From positions 21,551,599-21,615,598 of the forward strand of contig NC_088177.1 of the NCBI RefSeq assembly GCF_028769735.1: 64,000 bases of DNA, given 5' to 3'. Numbering within the stretch: position 1 is the first letter of the stretch; each line of letters opens with the position of its first letter. Origin of the DNA: Zonotrichia leucophrys gambelii (Eukaryota; Chordata; Aves; Passeriformes; Passerellidae). Positions 24,343 to 36,297 of the stretch are shown here, piece by piece. The notes under the pieces were generated by a model. It saw nothing but the letters and a program-made list of their open reading frames with translations, was not told the origin of the DNA and did no database searches. Made by a program: the position numbers and the translations under genes.

Positions 24343-25394
24343 TTCTCGAGTGCTGCCATTCTGCTTGCTGGAGCTCAAAAGCTTTCAGCCAATGATCAGA
24401 CCTTAGAGAATGTTCCCCTTGCTATGTCATGGTGATTGTTATGGGATTTATGTGTAAATGTTTGTACTTTTGGAGAAAATCAGTTTGATTTCCTGGTGGC
24501 ACCAACTGAGAAACATTTTGTGCTGAGCTCATCTTTCTTAAATTATGAATCTCCTAACTTTAGGAAATTTACCTTTCACAACTAGAACAGGTTTTGTTAA
24601 CATCTCATATGTAAACTAGATGTGTGGCTTTGCACAGACAAAGACTGGAACTTTTGTTTCATGTAAAACAGGTAAAATGCATTGGTGTAAAACTAAGGTA
24701 TTGCAGTAATTTTTTCTATTAATAATGGACAATTGCAAGGGGTTTTTAAAATGTTGTTGTGAAGTGAATATTGGCTTCCTTAATGCTGGAGAAAGGATTT
24801 CAGTGCTCTAACATGCTTCATTAAAATTAAATTAATATAATACCTCAATAATTGGGGTATTGTTTCCAAATAATTAACAGTATGTTGATGTTGTTCTGAG
24901 CAGAAATAAATTACCAAGTTCCCATAAAAATGTATAGAGATTTTAAACTATTTTCAACATGACTGATCTAGCCAGAATGATTGTTCCTTCAGGGCCTAAA
25001 TTAAAATTTACTGTTGTGTTGCCAGGTCTCCCTTTTTACATTCCATCCTCCTGGAATGTGAAAAACAACTTTAATGATTCTATTACCTGATGTAAAACCA
25101 GACTACATAAAGGTTTCCTTAGGAATCCTGAAGTCTATGTCTTGGCATAGGCTGAACTCCTCTGCTACTGACTGCTTCTACCTCCTGACTCAGCTTCTCT
25201 GCATATTCTCTGTGTGTGCACTACAGTGAGATAGGCTGAAAAACATGCCCAGTTTGAAATGTTTGTTTCTTCAGTGCATGAAGGAGTGGTTTCTCATCAA
25301 CTTCTTAGTAAGAGCTTTTTCCATGTGTACCTCTCTGCTTTCAGTCATGTCTTTGCTTGAGAAAACGAATCCAGTCCTTCAGTGCTCTTCATGG

Positions 25395-25918
25395 GGACAG
25401 GGCAGCCCTGGCTGTAGGGACAGACAGCGAGTGAGAGGCTGGAGAGCAGCACCATGGAAAGGGACCTGGGGGTCCTGATCGATGGTAGCCAGGAGGGACA
25501 AGTGTGTCCTGGGGGACACCAGAGACATCAGCATCTCCAGCCAGGCAAGGGAGGGGATTGTCCCACTCTGCTCTGCACTGGGGTGGCCTCACCTCCAGTG
25601 CTGGGGCCACCACAATATAAAAGAGGTACAAAGCTGTTAGTGCCCAAAGGAGGGCTGTGAGGGTGGGGAAGGGTCCAGAGCAGAAGCTGGATGAGCAGTG
25701 ACTGAGGTCACTTGGTGTGTTCAGCCTGGAGGAGTCTGAGGGGAGACCTCACTGCAGCTACACCTTCCTTGTGAGGGGAAGAGGAAGGCAGGCACTGATC
25801 TCTGCTCTGTGGTGACCATGACAGGACCTGAGAGAATGGCCTGAAGTTGTGTTGGATTGGACATCAGAAGGTTTAGGTTGGATATTAGAAAAACGTTCTT
25901 CACCCAGAGTGTTTGGGC
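25395..25918 (+). mobile_element. CR1 retroposon fragment, truncated at both ends
   Basis: Clear CR1 order: GAGAGGCTGGAGAGCAGCACC, GGAAAGGGACCTGGGGGTCC, AAGGGAGGGGATTGTCCC, CTCTGCTCTGCACTGG, CACCACAATATAAAAG, AGGTCACTTGGTGTGTTCAG, GAGGGGAGACCTCACTGCAG. It continues with TCTCTGCTCTGTGGTGACCA, GGTTTAGGTTGGATATTAG and GTTCTTCACCCAGAGTG. It stops just before the usual GGAACAGGCTGCCC block and lacks the tail. A short internal deletion removes part of the AACATGAGCCAG region. It looks less diverged than the copy at 7740-8480. The 65-80 codon frames inside it are remnants. Confidence 0.93.
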
Positions 25919-27279
25919 AAACAAATTATTTAGGGCATATATATTGGAAAAACAGTATGTGCTGTTGTGTACACAGCACTTTCTTAGATCATGTTGCTAA
26001 GAGTTTCAGTTCTGTGTTATCATCAATTCTTACTCATGTTATCATTCTGAATATACTTTCCACATTGTTTTCTGCATTGTTGCTGCCTCATCCATTGCCT
26101 CCATCTTCTTTCTAAAACATTTTTAAATTGTCTATATTAAATGTTTTGTTGTGTGATGAAGAGCATTACTCTAGATGAAATAGTTACCTAACCTCCTATA
26201 TACTTGCAACTTTATATATTCTGGTATCCATAATCCCTTACCACGGAGCTTTATTTCTTTAAGAGAATGTGCAATGGATCTGAGCTTCTTCTTAGGCAGT
26301 AAACCATTGATAATTACTTATTCAACCAGAGACATATCCTTATCTTAGGTAATTTCATCAAGTTGTATTTCTTGTCTTTCTTTATGAGAGAGTTAGTTAG
26401 GACAGCAGGAAAGACTTTATTGAAATCAATATATTTCATAAGCACTTCCTCCTTACATATTAGACCAGTTAGTCTAGCAAAGAAGAAAATATAAGTATTT
26501 TGACATGATTTGCTTTGGGCAAATTCATTTGGGCTGTATTTCATTATGTTTTAAACATGTATGCTCCTATAAATGGATTTATTAGCTGTGATGTTTTTTT
26601 CTTTCAGTGAACCACAGGAAAGAGGAAGATCTGTTTCCCATGTACTTCTTTATCTCCCCAAAGAGATGTGCCTTTCCTCAGCCCTCTAATACGCTCTCTC
26701 CATTAGTTTGTGAAGCTCTCACTAATGACAGAGCAACACTCAGCTAATTAATCAATTATGTCATAGTGAATTTCAACAGGCTTTGCCTATGCAATTCCAT
26801 ATTAGTTTCATTCATTTTATGCCTCAGCTTTTTTGATTTAATTCCCATTCTCACTCTGTTTTTTCTGCTCTTTGCTTTCTCCTTCCTTTTCCTATAACTT
26901 TAGGCTCCAAGATTTCATCATTTTAAGCAGAATTTGTTTGCACTTTCCTATCATGTTTTTATTATTGTGCATAAAACTGAAATAATGGCCCATCATTTCT
27001 CTCCCTCTGTAATTATCTCTACTTCTTGAAACAACTAGTTGTCTCCAACAATGTGCTCTGCCACGTTATTTTATTGAAAAAAATCCTCAGAGCTCTGGTC
27101 TCATTATCTTTCTGTGCTTTTGGCATTTTTTCTACTTCCTCATCTTGGCAGTGCTTTGTAAATTTACTTCATTATTTGGTCTCTGCTGTAGTGGCTCTGT
27201 ATATCTCTATTCTCTTTGCCTGACACCATTTGTCTGCATATTTATCTATCTCTTGTGGGCCTTTAGTAGGAGATAGAAT

Positions 27280-27960
27280 GCTTGCTGTGCTGCTGATTGC
27301 TTCATGGCTTTGAGGATTGTGTCTGGCAGTGCCAGCAGCAGGGACCAGGGGGGAGCAGCACCATGTGAGAATGGATCACGTGCCTCAAGCAGAAGAAGAT
27401 TTTGACCACTATCTTGTACTGACTCCTCCTAGCAGGAGAGTGAGGTGTGAATTTTATCACCAGCAGGAATTACTCCTCTTGCTAGAAGATCTGGGCTTTG
27501 GGTGTTCTGACTTGCAGTGAAGGCAGAGCACTGGCATGAGTAGGCAGTCTGTGTGGCTGCTGGTTTAACTGCAGCCTTCACTAGTTGGCTAATTTCCTCA
27601 ATCCATGCTCTATATTCGTCTTGATGAAGTCCATTGTTCCGGGAAATGTCACACTGGAACACGCCCTCCTGCTGCTCTCCTGGACTATGCAGGGACATCC
27701 TTGGCAGACTTTTCCCAGACTGAGTGGCAGTTCTGGCCAGCTTTCTTGGGCAGGAACACAGAGTCTGGCTGTTAACATCAGGGCGGATGTCCACAGCATC
27801 AAGATGGTTTTATGGGCTAAGACTTACCAGATGCAAACTGAAAGGATGGTGGTGTTGGTACCATTTTGCTTTCCACCCACTGTGGTTTTACTCTGTAGCA
27901 TCTGAAATAGCAATGGAAAGACCTGCCTCTGTGACTATTATCCATAGGTGAATTCAGCAG
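27280..27960. other. GC-elevated block with overlapping open frames on both strands
   Basis: About 680 bases are clearly richer in G+C than the intron around them. A 121-codon frame on the - strand (27429-27794) and a 106-codon frame on the + strand (27585-27905) overlap. The - strand peptide contains QDEYRAWIEEISQLVKAAVKPA, which looks protein-like but matches nothing I know. No CR1 motif was recognised. It may be an old retro-derived segment, an enhancer-like conserved block, or neutral sequence. Confidence 0.3.
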
Positions 27961-29734
27961 GCCATCTCAGTTTGTCTCTCAGATTCATTAGATTCCTACT
28001 GCATGCCAGATTACTATGACATGAAGACCACAGTAATGTCTAAGTATACCTTATATCCCACATTATGTATGTGCTAAATCTCACCATCTAGATGGAGAAA
28101 ATAAATCAGGGCTGCAGTACTGATCATAAGGTAAAAGGTAGAACCAATTCTCCAGTCAAAACCAGTCTTCCCAGTGAAACTGGGAGGACAATATGGTGGT
28201 TGCTGTGTCTTTGCCCTTAGGAATTATCTCCCAGAGGGAACCCAGTAGCAGCAGTAAGTTCTCCTTCATTATAGTGCAGTCAAATAAATTAGTTTAAATA
28301 CTTGCCAGAGGAGGTTGAAATTAATGTTTGACTTGGCTCTGGAAGAACTGCTCACATGGGCAATGAAGCCAGGAGTTACCCCCTCTCATTTAAAGATGGA
28401 ATGTGATTCCAGCTAAACTTAGTGTGGGATAACACATTAATTGCAAATTTGCATCTATTCTGCTGGTAAATAAGCTGTGATTAAATTCAGAAGTGAAAGC
28501 AAAATTAATTAACCATGCTGAAGACAATCTGGAAAAGTGTCTTATGAAATGAAGTGAAATACAATCTAATAGAGAAACAGCATAGATTACATACATTGCA
28601 AATTCTTCATGTTTAGGTGTTTAAAAGCACACCTGCTGTTCTATATGGGCTGGTTTAAAACCAGAGGAAGGTAGATGCTCATACGTGAAGCACTCCTTAT
28701 TTTGTATAGTGAATATTCACAGAATATAAAGTGACTGAATTAACTGGATTGCTATCATCACCATACCAAGATGCTGTGTAGGTCCTGAACAGATCCATTA
28801 ATGTATTTTGTAGGCTGCAGCACAGATGTCTGAAACTTTATGTGAAATGGCCTTCAGAGATTGCCAAATAAGCTCTTATAGAAACTTGCACACCGGTTTG
28901 GTAAAGAGGTTTGATTTCTCTATAATCATATTTTTTTCCTTCAAGGTGTTTCTTTACTTAAATAAAAATGTGATTCTACAAATACTGTGCCCATTAGAAG
29001 TAATTATAAGTGTTGTGAAATTGAGGAAACTGTGCATAAGAAAACTTAGGGTTGAAAACTCTCGACACAGGGTTTCACAGTATCAGTTAATATAAGGTAA
29101 ATAAACATTTTGTCCAACGCTGATTTGGATTGAACACAGAGTTATTTTTACTTTTGATTCTCCTACCAATGAAAAAAGAAAAACATTAAGATATCTGTCG
29201 TACATGGAATGATAATCAAATTACATTTAAATATAAAAAGTGTAGTGGTTTTAGTTCTAGAATTTGAGGTTTCTTGGCCGATGCACTAATTAACGTCACA
29301 TTTGTAAAGAAGTTTGAAGGAAGTTAGTTAGCAACCTGGACATATTCATAAACAGTTCTCTTTAAGGCCATGTCATCAAAAGTTTGAATAAGTGTGGTAT
29401 ATGCAACAGTTGTTGAATCAATTTGCAAAATAACATTTCTTTAATGTGAATACTTTACTTTTAAGGCTCTACCGTGTAGCTCTGCAGAAGCTTTAGCCCA
29501 GATTCTGGGACAGATGCTGCATATTTCTTGGGACAGGTGCTGCTCTGTGTGAAGACCAATTGAGAAATAATGCACTATTGTTAATATTACCTTTGTAATA
29601 TACATGATGCAGTACTTCAATATCAGATGATATACTGCAGGCGGAATCTGAATGTTAAAATTTCACAGTGTGCAGTCATTTTAAAAAATTTTGAGTTTTT
29701 GCCCCCTAGCTAGACAATGCAAGCTTCTGTATTT

Positions 29735-29796
29735 TATATACGTATATATACATATATATGTGTGCGTGTGTAGATACATATATATATATATATATC
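29735..29796. repeat. (TA)n / (TG)n compound microsatellite
   Basis: TATATACGTATATATACATATATATG, then TGTGCGTGTGTAG, then ACATATATATATATATATATAT (described in parts). Length is likely polymorphic. Confidence 0.85.
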
Positions 29797-30562
29797 TCAA
29801 GAAATTTTACTCTAAGGCATTCAGAACCTTATATTCATGGATTTTCTCTCCTGTTGTATAGCCAGTTTTCAAAATCTTCCTTCAATTATGAGCAGCTGGT
29901 TGGATACTGGTGTCAGTGTTGATGCCCCCAGGGTCAGATGCAGAGGTATAGCACTTCTACATCTTCTTCATTCCTTTGTTATATGTCCAAAATAGTACTT
30001 GATTCCCTCTAAGTACAATATTCAGATGATTCATTTTTGCATGGCATCCCTCATGATACTTATGGAAGACTACATGTGTATATCTGTTTAATTGAAAGCT
30101 TAAAAAAATTAGATCTACTAAATTTATTGAATTAAACAAAATGACTTTGTTCAAATGATTTGACCTGAAATGACACAGCTCCCATGCTGATGTCTCAATC
30201 ACTGGGCTAAATAACTTAGCTTTGTGATTCTTTCAGGAGTCAGCAACAGATGATTTTGTGATTGTTTTATGCCATGACAATTAAGGCACATCCATAACTT
30301 ATAAGAAATATAGAAGAAGAATATTCCCCTTCCATAAATCAGACAGAGGGAAGACTTTAAAAATTGTAAACTTTAATGATCAGGTGAGGTTTAAACTGTG
30401 TTGATTGTTCTAAGTAATTTATGAAATCTCGTGTCATTTTAATGATGTGAATTTTGACACATTTTAGGAATTAAAATAGCTATTAAATTAATTTATTAGC
30501 TAAAAGCAAATGCATACTTATCAGTAAATAGTTTTAATTGAATTTATTATCCAGCCTTCTAA

Positions 30563-31100
30563 CCCTATGTGGCAGTCAAAACAGATTTGTAAGACAAAGT
30601 GACATTGCACTCCCTTCTGCAGTTCCTTGGTGTCTACCTTGATGCTTTCCAAAAGAACTAGGTTTATTGCAATACTCATTGGATTTGCAAGGCAACAGAG
30701 AGACTTTACACTTCAAACCACATGGATCCTGTCTCTCTGAAGTTCCCTGACACAGACATGTTTAATTTCCTGCTTACAGGGAACCTTCTGTCTGGGCCTC
30801 AGCTCTTCAAGTGGGATATCTCAAAACTCCATAAGGTTTCACCACAAAGACCATGAAAGACATATTTATTCCCCCTATTGCTCAGTCTGTTACTGATCTG
30901 GTTCCCTTGGAAAAGAATTTTCAGGAGGAGGTACAGCAGATGCCAGTATATTTGTCAGCACCAGCTGAGCCAGCCATCCTTTAATCATACTCTTTTATCC
31001 CAGATGATTAAAAATCCTTCCAAAATCTCTCGAGAAAAGTTGCTTGACATCTACGTGGAAGCTGTCCAGGAAAATCCTTACAATGCTGGATGTATTGCAC
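30563..31100 (+). pseudogene. Possible frameshifted retro-pseudogene, parent unknown
   Basis: Three + frames adjoin end to end. Frame one, 30563-30853, has stops at 30590 and 30659 and contains LHSLLQFLGVYLDAFQKN and LKFPDTDMFNFLLTGNLLSG. Frame two, 30841-30981, contains MKDIFIPPIAQSVTDLVPLE and MPVYLSAPAEPAIL. Frame three, from 30983, contains MIKNPSKISREKLLDIYVEA. Each frame becomes protein-like where the previous one ends, the pattern left by two small indels in a former coding sequence. The higher G+C continues to about 32030 without visible introns. I do not recognise the parent protein and see no poly(A) tail. Chance alignment of frames is the main alternative. Confidence 0.35.
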
Positions 31101-33482
31101 ACAGCTGTACCTACATGCATAGCTTTACCCATTGGTGAAGAATTCTTGAACATGGAGAAACTTGGTTGGCAAGCAACAGCTTCCTTCCCAGGCAATCTCC
31201 AAGAGAGCAGCTTCTCATTAGTGTGGGCCTTCATGTGAGCAGTTCTTATATTTGTCCTCTGATGGAGTATTTGGTGGAAGAAGCAATGAGAAGGAAGTCT
31301 AACCAAAGTAGTTTAAATCCCATCCGTATGTAAAAGTCCAAATGTAATTGTTCTGTAAACTCCAAAACTGGATCCACAGACTAATTTCATGAGGGCTTGA
31401 GGGAATTTTAAGCTCTTTATGAATAATGCTCAGCTTGTAAACAGAACATCACTCAAGAGCCTTTGTGCTGATTCAGTAGATTGTCACATCCATTGCAACA
31501 CTTATCTGACATTCTTCAGCATTTGAGACAGCTCCTTGAGGATTGCAATTTTACTGAAAATAATACAAATGTTCATGATTTACTTTAAAGATTCTAAAGT
31601 GACGGCAAGGATGTTGAGAGTCAGATCTTCATCATCACAGGGAACATGATGTCACAAATATTTAGGCAGGCTCTGCAGTTGTCCTTGTGTGAGAGCTACT
31701 TTGATCCACAATCATCTCATGGCCCTTCACTGGAACAGTCTTGCTGCACTGCTGTGGAAATACCAGGCACCTTCTGAGCTCAGTGGTGTGGGTACCAATT
31801 CCTGTGCCCACAATTCCAGTATGTCATTTGCCAGATATTAACTGTATCTGATACAAATCCATATGAAATACTTCTGGGAAAGTAATGAAAGACCACCTAT
31901 CAGGATTGCCATTCTATCAGTTTCGTAGGACTTTATGAAAATCCAGAATGTTCTCATATTACCAAACCTGAAATTTGACCAGACAGACCCAAATTGCATC
32001 AGGAAATACCATATGTGCAATATCAGGTCCAAATAGGAACATGTTTTGTTTTACTTAGTTTTTTTGCAAATATGCAAACAATGGTTTATGGTAAGTAAAA
32101 CTGTCTTTGGTCCCAAACTTCTGTCTGACAGCATGAAACAGACCATTGCAGCTTCACAAATATTTTTTTTTTTAGCTCTAGCTTGATAAACATGCCATCA
32201 ATTGTAGAAAGAGTGATTTGTGGTTCTGTTTGTTTATTTGCTTTTAATTTGTTCAGTGTTCAAGATGTGGATTAAGGCTGGGCAGCATTGTGTCAGACTT
32301 TCTTTTCTGCAAAGTGGTCATTAAAGATGACTAGTGGCTTGCAGTTTCAGGAGCTGTATGTTTGCTGTGAAATCTTATAAAAGTGGTCCATTTTTCTGTA
32401 ATTTAAAATTTGTCAATGAAGCTTTGATATATGACTTGCAGTTAAAAGTGTTCCTTAATTTGAGCAGAAACCAACAAAATTATAGATGTTGTAAAGTAAA
32501 TGTGCCTTTTAGGGTAAAAGGAAGTTATAAATTTGCAAGACTAAATGATAAAAGCTAAGCTAGGAATTGATATATCAGGCTTACAAATGTGTGCTTCACT
32601 TTGTGTAAAATGCACTTCCTAACTTTTTGAAGTTCTTTCCATTTTCTGCTTTGAGAGTATTGGCTTATTTCAAACATCTGGTACTAATGTTTCTATTGAG
32701 CATACTGGAATCATAAACTCTAGGAATACCAGAGGAAGCTGACAGGTGGTTTCTGTGAGGATGTTCTGACTATTGAATATATTTCACATTTCCTTCCAGA
32801 ATAAGCCCTTCAGCCACTCCTACAAAAATTTGTGTCCCTGGCAGTAAATAAAAACAGTAAAATATCCTCACAAAGAAGCTGTAGAGACATTTAGAACATG
32901 CTCAGAACTTGAAATTTTTATACCTATATGTATTATTGAGAATCATAGACTTTTTTTCACTGTATTTTAATTTAAAATGTGTCAACTCATAATTAAAATA
33001 TTTGATCTCTCTCTGGAGGACATACAGACTTAGTTAGGGATGCCTTTAGCCTATCTTATCAGAACTTTTTTTCTTTTGAATACCTCTCCACAGAAATAAA
33101 TAAGTGTCCCATTTTTATTGCCCTTTTGGAGAAGAGCATCTCAAAATACTTTTGTTATTTAAGCTGGAGTCACAATATGGAAATCTTTGATAGTATCTGA
33201 CCTTGAGTAAAGTGGGGTTTCTTTTGATGTGGTGAGTGAATATATAAAACATAGTTTCTTATGTGTTAAGCATTGTAAGTTTTTTTTTTTCCCCTGGGAA
33301 GTATTTTATCCTTCAGTTCTGGGTACATTACAGATATACAAAAGTTGGGATTTCTTTCCCAATATTTATGGAACCTTATGCAGAGTACAGTGATTGCTGG
33401 CTGTTATAAACTGATTGAGGTGGACAGAAAAACTTTGTCTCATTTCAAGTGTATACAGTCTACTGTTTCTATTCTGCTTTAG

Positions 33483-33588
33483 AGATGAGGTGCTCTATCT
33501 CCTAATCAAAATATTTCAAAATAAAATATTGAGTAGGATTCAAAAATTCAACAAAACTGGAGAGCATTTGCAGAAACAAATTGCTAAT
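33483..33588 (+). other. Exon-like open stretch, unidentified
   Basis: A 106-base segment follows a pyrimidine-rich acceptor (TACTGTTTCTATTCTGCTTTAG) and precedes a good donor, AAT|GTGAGT. The open frame enters at codon position 3 and leaves in phase 0. The peptide, after R, reads DEVLYLLIKIFQNKILSRIQ and ends HLQKQIAN, a likely helix. A PDE1A role is unlikely because PDE1A needs a phase-2 exit here. It may be a decoy exon or chance. Confidence 0.2.
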
Positions 33589-36257
33589 GTGAGTATGACT
33601 TGAAATAGCACAGGACAGCTACCTATAAGAAAATGGTATTTAAAAGGAAAAAATTCTTAATTTGAAACAAATTTATATCCTTTGGATAGCATTTCTCAAA
33701 TGGGAGGTCATGATCTTCTAACACAATGATGCCTGATCTGCAGCCCTAATAGGAGCCAGTGCTGTGTTCAGTGCTCCTGCAGTATTTTTAACATCTGCTG
33801 CAGTAGGTCACTGCAGGAGATGGGGGGACTGAGCATTTCTGAAAGAAAAACAACTTTGCATGCAGACAGAACTCTGGGCAGTAATGCAATTCAAGTGGGA
33901 AATGAAGACAATAAGATATAAATATAGTAGAAGTAATAGAAATTGCAAAATGCAGTTGGGTGAAAGTTACCCAATACTTTGCACTTTGGTTACAAAGACC
34001 TGCTGCCTTCATTCATAACCTTGCCTAACCCACTTTGAAATCCTGGTGATTTTACTTGAAAGTGGTTTTTAGATTTCTTGGTACTTGAAATGTGACAGAG
34101 AGGTCATTTGGTCATCTGTTTTATATCTTTTATTGGCTTCATGAAGTTTTATGTCTATTTGATAGTGAAAACCTTCTATAAAATTTTCTGTTAATAGACT
34201 GGGTTTTTAGCTTGGTAGGGTTGTTAAGCCCAGTTCCCAGGGGATTCTGTCTAACTCAGGGAGAGACTCTGTCTTCACAGCTCCTCTGTGCCAACTGGGT
34301 TGGATTTGAAATTCCAAAGTAGCTATGCTAAGGGACTTTCCAAGCCAGTCACATTGTTCTCCAGAGTGCTTTTGTTAGCAATTTTGCTATGAGATTCCTG
34401 CAGACCTGAAGCTCAGGGCAAAAAATCAAGGTTGTCAAAATAATTAAAACTACAAATGCTCTATAAAGCTGAGTAAGAATATGCTCAGTAAGCCATACCA
34501 AAAGCACTTACCTATTCTGGGTTTTATTTACATTCATGAGAAAAAAAAAAAAAGTAAAAAGAAAAACATCTTAATTTTGATGCCAGCACAATATCAGCAT
34601 ATGTTCTGGTTGCTTTCTTCCTGACAGCTCCATGTACAATATAATACAGTTAGACCAGAAAGCTGAAATGCTGGCCCATTTTTTGTGCCAGATTTTTCTT
34701 TGTTGGTACTCTGAAACTGAAGTCCTGCCATGCACAGCTTTCATAAAAGGGTAGTTACCTAATTACTTTTGCTGCATAAGAAAACATCCCCTTTCTTCTC
34801 CCTCTCCCCCCCCAGAAACCTTTGTTGAAATAGAACAAAATGAAACATAAACCAGTGCTACTAAATATTTCCACGATCTGTTCTGGCCATGAATTAAAAG
34901 GTATTAAAAAATTTGCTGTTAAAGAGGAACAAAAAAAGAACATAAATTTTACCTATTTTTACCTTTTATTTTCACTTAACAATGAAAATATCACCACTCC
35001 TCAGGAAGTACATAAATCAGAAATACACCAATAAATATTTGATTCTGCTTTTAGTATTTGTTTTAGTTATGCTTCTCTTGATACAAGTTCATTAAATTCT
35101 TTCTTCTCTCTCAAGAGTTACTGCAAAGCAAACTTCTAAAATCTGTTTTATTATGAGAACGCGGTACCGTCATCAAGGCAATGAGAGTGCATAAACAGTG
35201 TCATTGCTTGGCAAAGTCCCCTACTGTCCTACCCCCAGCTCACTTGGTAATTTTTGGTATGATGTGACCATCTGAGTTTTCTCAGATGAGAAGGTTTATA
35301 GCATGCAGAGAGCAAAAAGCTCATGGGAAAATTCCTTAAGTTTTCTCTGTTATTCTTCTTGACTTCTTCTCAGTCCTCTATTCTCATCTGTGTAAAATGT
35401 GTCTGCCGTAGTACAACTCTTATTTATTTAGTTGCTGTGAAAGTAGAGTAGAATTCTTCACAAAATTAATTCAGTAATGCTTCTGTTTGATGAAAAAAGG
35501 GAACTTGAATTTCTTTTAAAAATCTAATAGAAAAGAGAGATGATGTTAAGATATTTTAGCTTTGTAATTGGGGAATTAATTTCTGTCTGACACAGAACAG
35601 GTGGTCAGGCACAATTTGTTTAGATGATCTTACTTTTTTTGATATTAAAAAATATTTAATTTTACTTCCTTCCACTAAAAGAATCTTAAACCACATTCTA
35701 TAAAAAGGTTTTGATTGACTGATGTGTACTATTCTGTTAAACTGCGTATTTTAAATAGCAATCAAAAACTTCTGAATCTTTGGCTGGTTCCTCACCATCG
35801 TTATATTGTGTTTATTTTTGAGTGTGTCCACAGCCTCTTAGGATTCTCATGCATTTTGAAAAAGTAGACAAAGACTCATTTTGTGGGTTCAAAGTAGCAC
35901 TTCACTAGTATTATAATTTCATTTAAACCTGATGATTGCTCAGGTCCCATTCAAATAAGACTTGAAAAGCAGCGATGAACTCTTTTGGAGTGTGGGCTCT
36001 CTGTTCAGTCTCACCCTGTCTGGACTAAGGTTATGACCTAAAAATTTATTATCCTGAAAAAAGGCCTGAAGATTTCTCCTTTGCTTCTTATTCTGCATTG
36101 AACATGGATGTGCATGCTCAGTGAACACTGATGTCTTCAAGCATTGATCGTATCTTCAGATACGCTTTTAGAAATAAATAAGGGCTGTCATTCACTATAT
36201 TATGAACAACATTATGATAAACAATGTAAAAATATATATTTTTTTAACTTAAAAGAA

Positions 36258-36297
36258 TTTTCTGAAGAGTTTTCATGTTTTCTGGAGAGTTTCATTC
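36258..36297 (+). repeat. Imperfect 20-base tandem duplication
   Basis: TTTTCTGAAGAGTTTTCATG is followed directly by TTTTCTGGAGAGTTTCATTC. Confidence 0.65.

Noticed and set aside
25389..25924. Frames of 67-80 codons
   Set aside because: They lie inside the CR1 fragment at 25395-25918.
32938..32955. CR1-like antisense start GAGAATCATAGACTT
   Set aside because: The sequence that follows is T-rich and does not continue into CR1.
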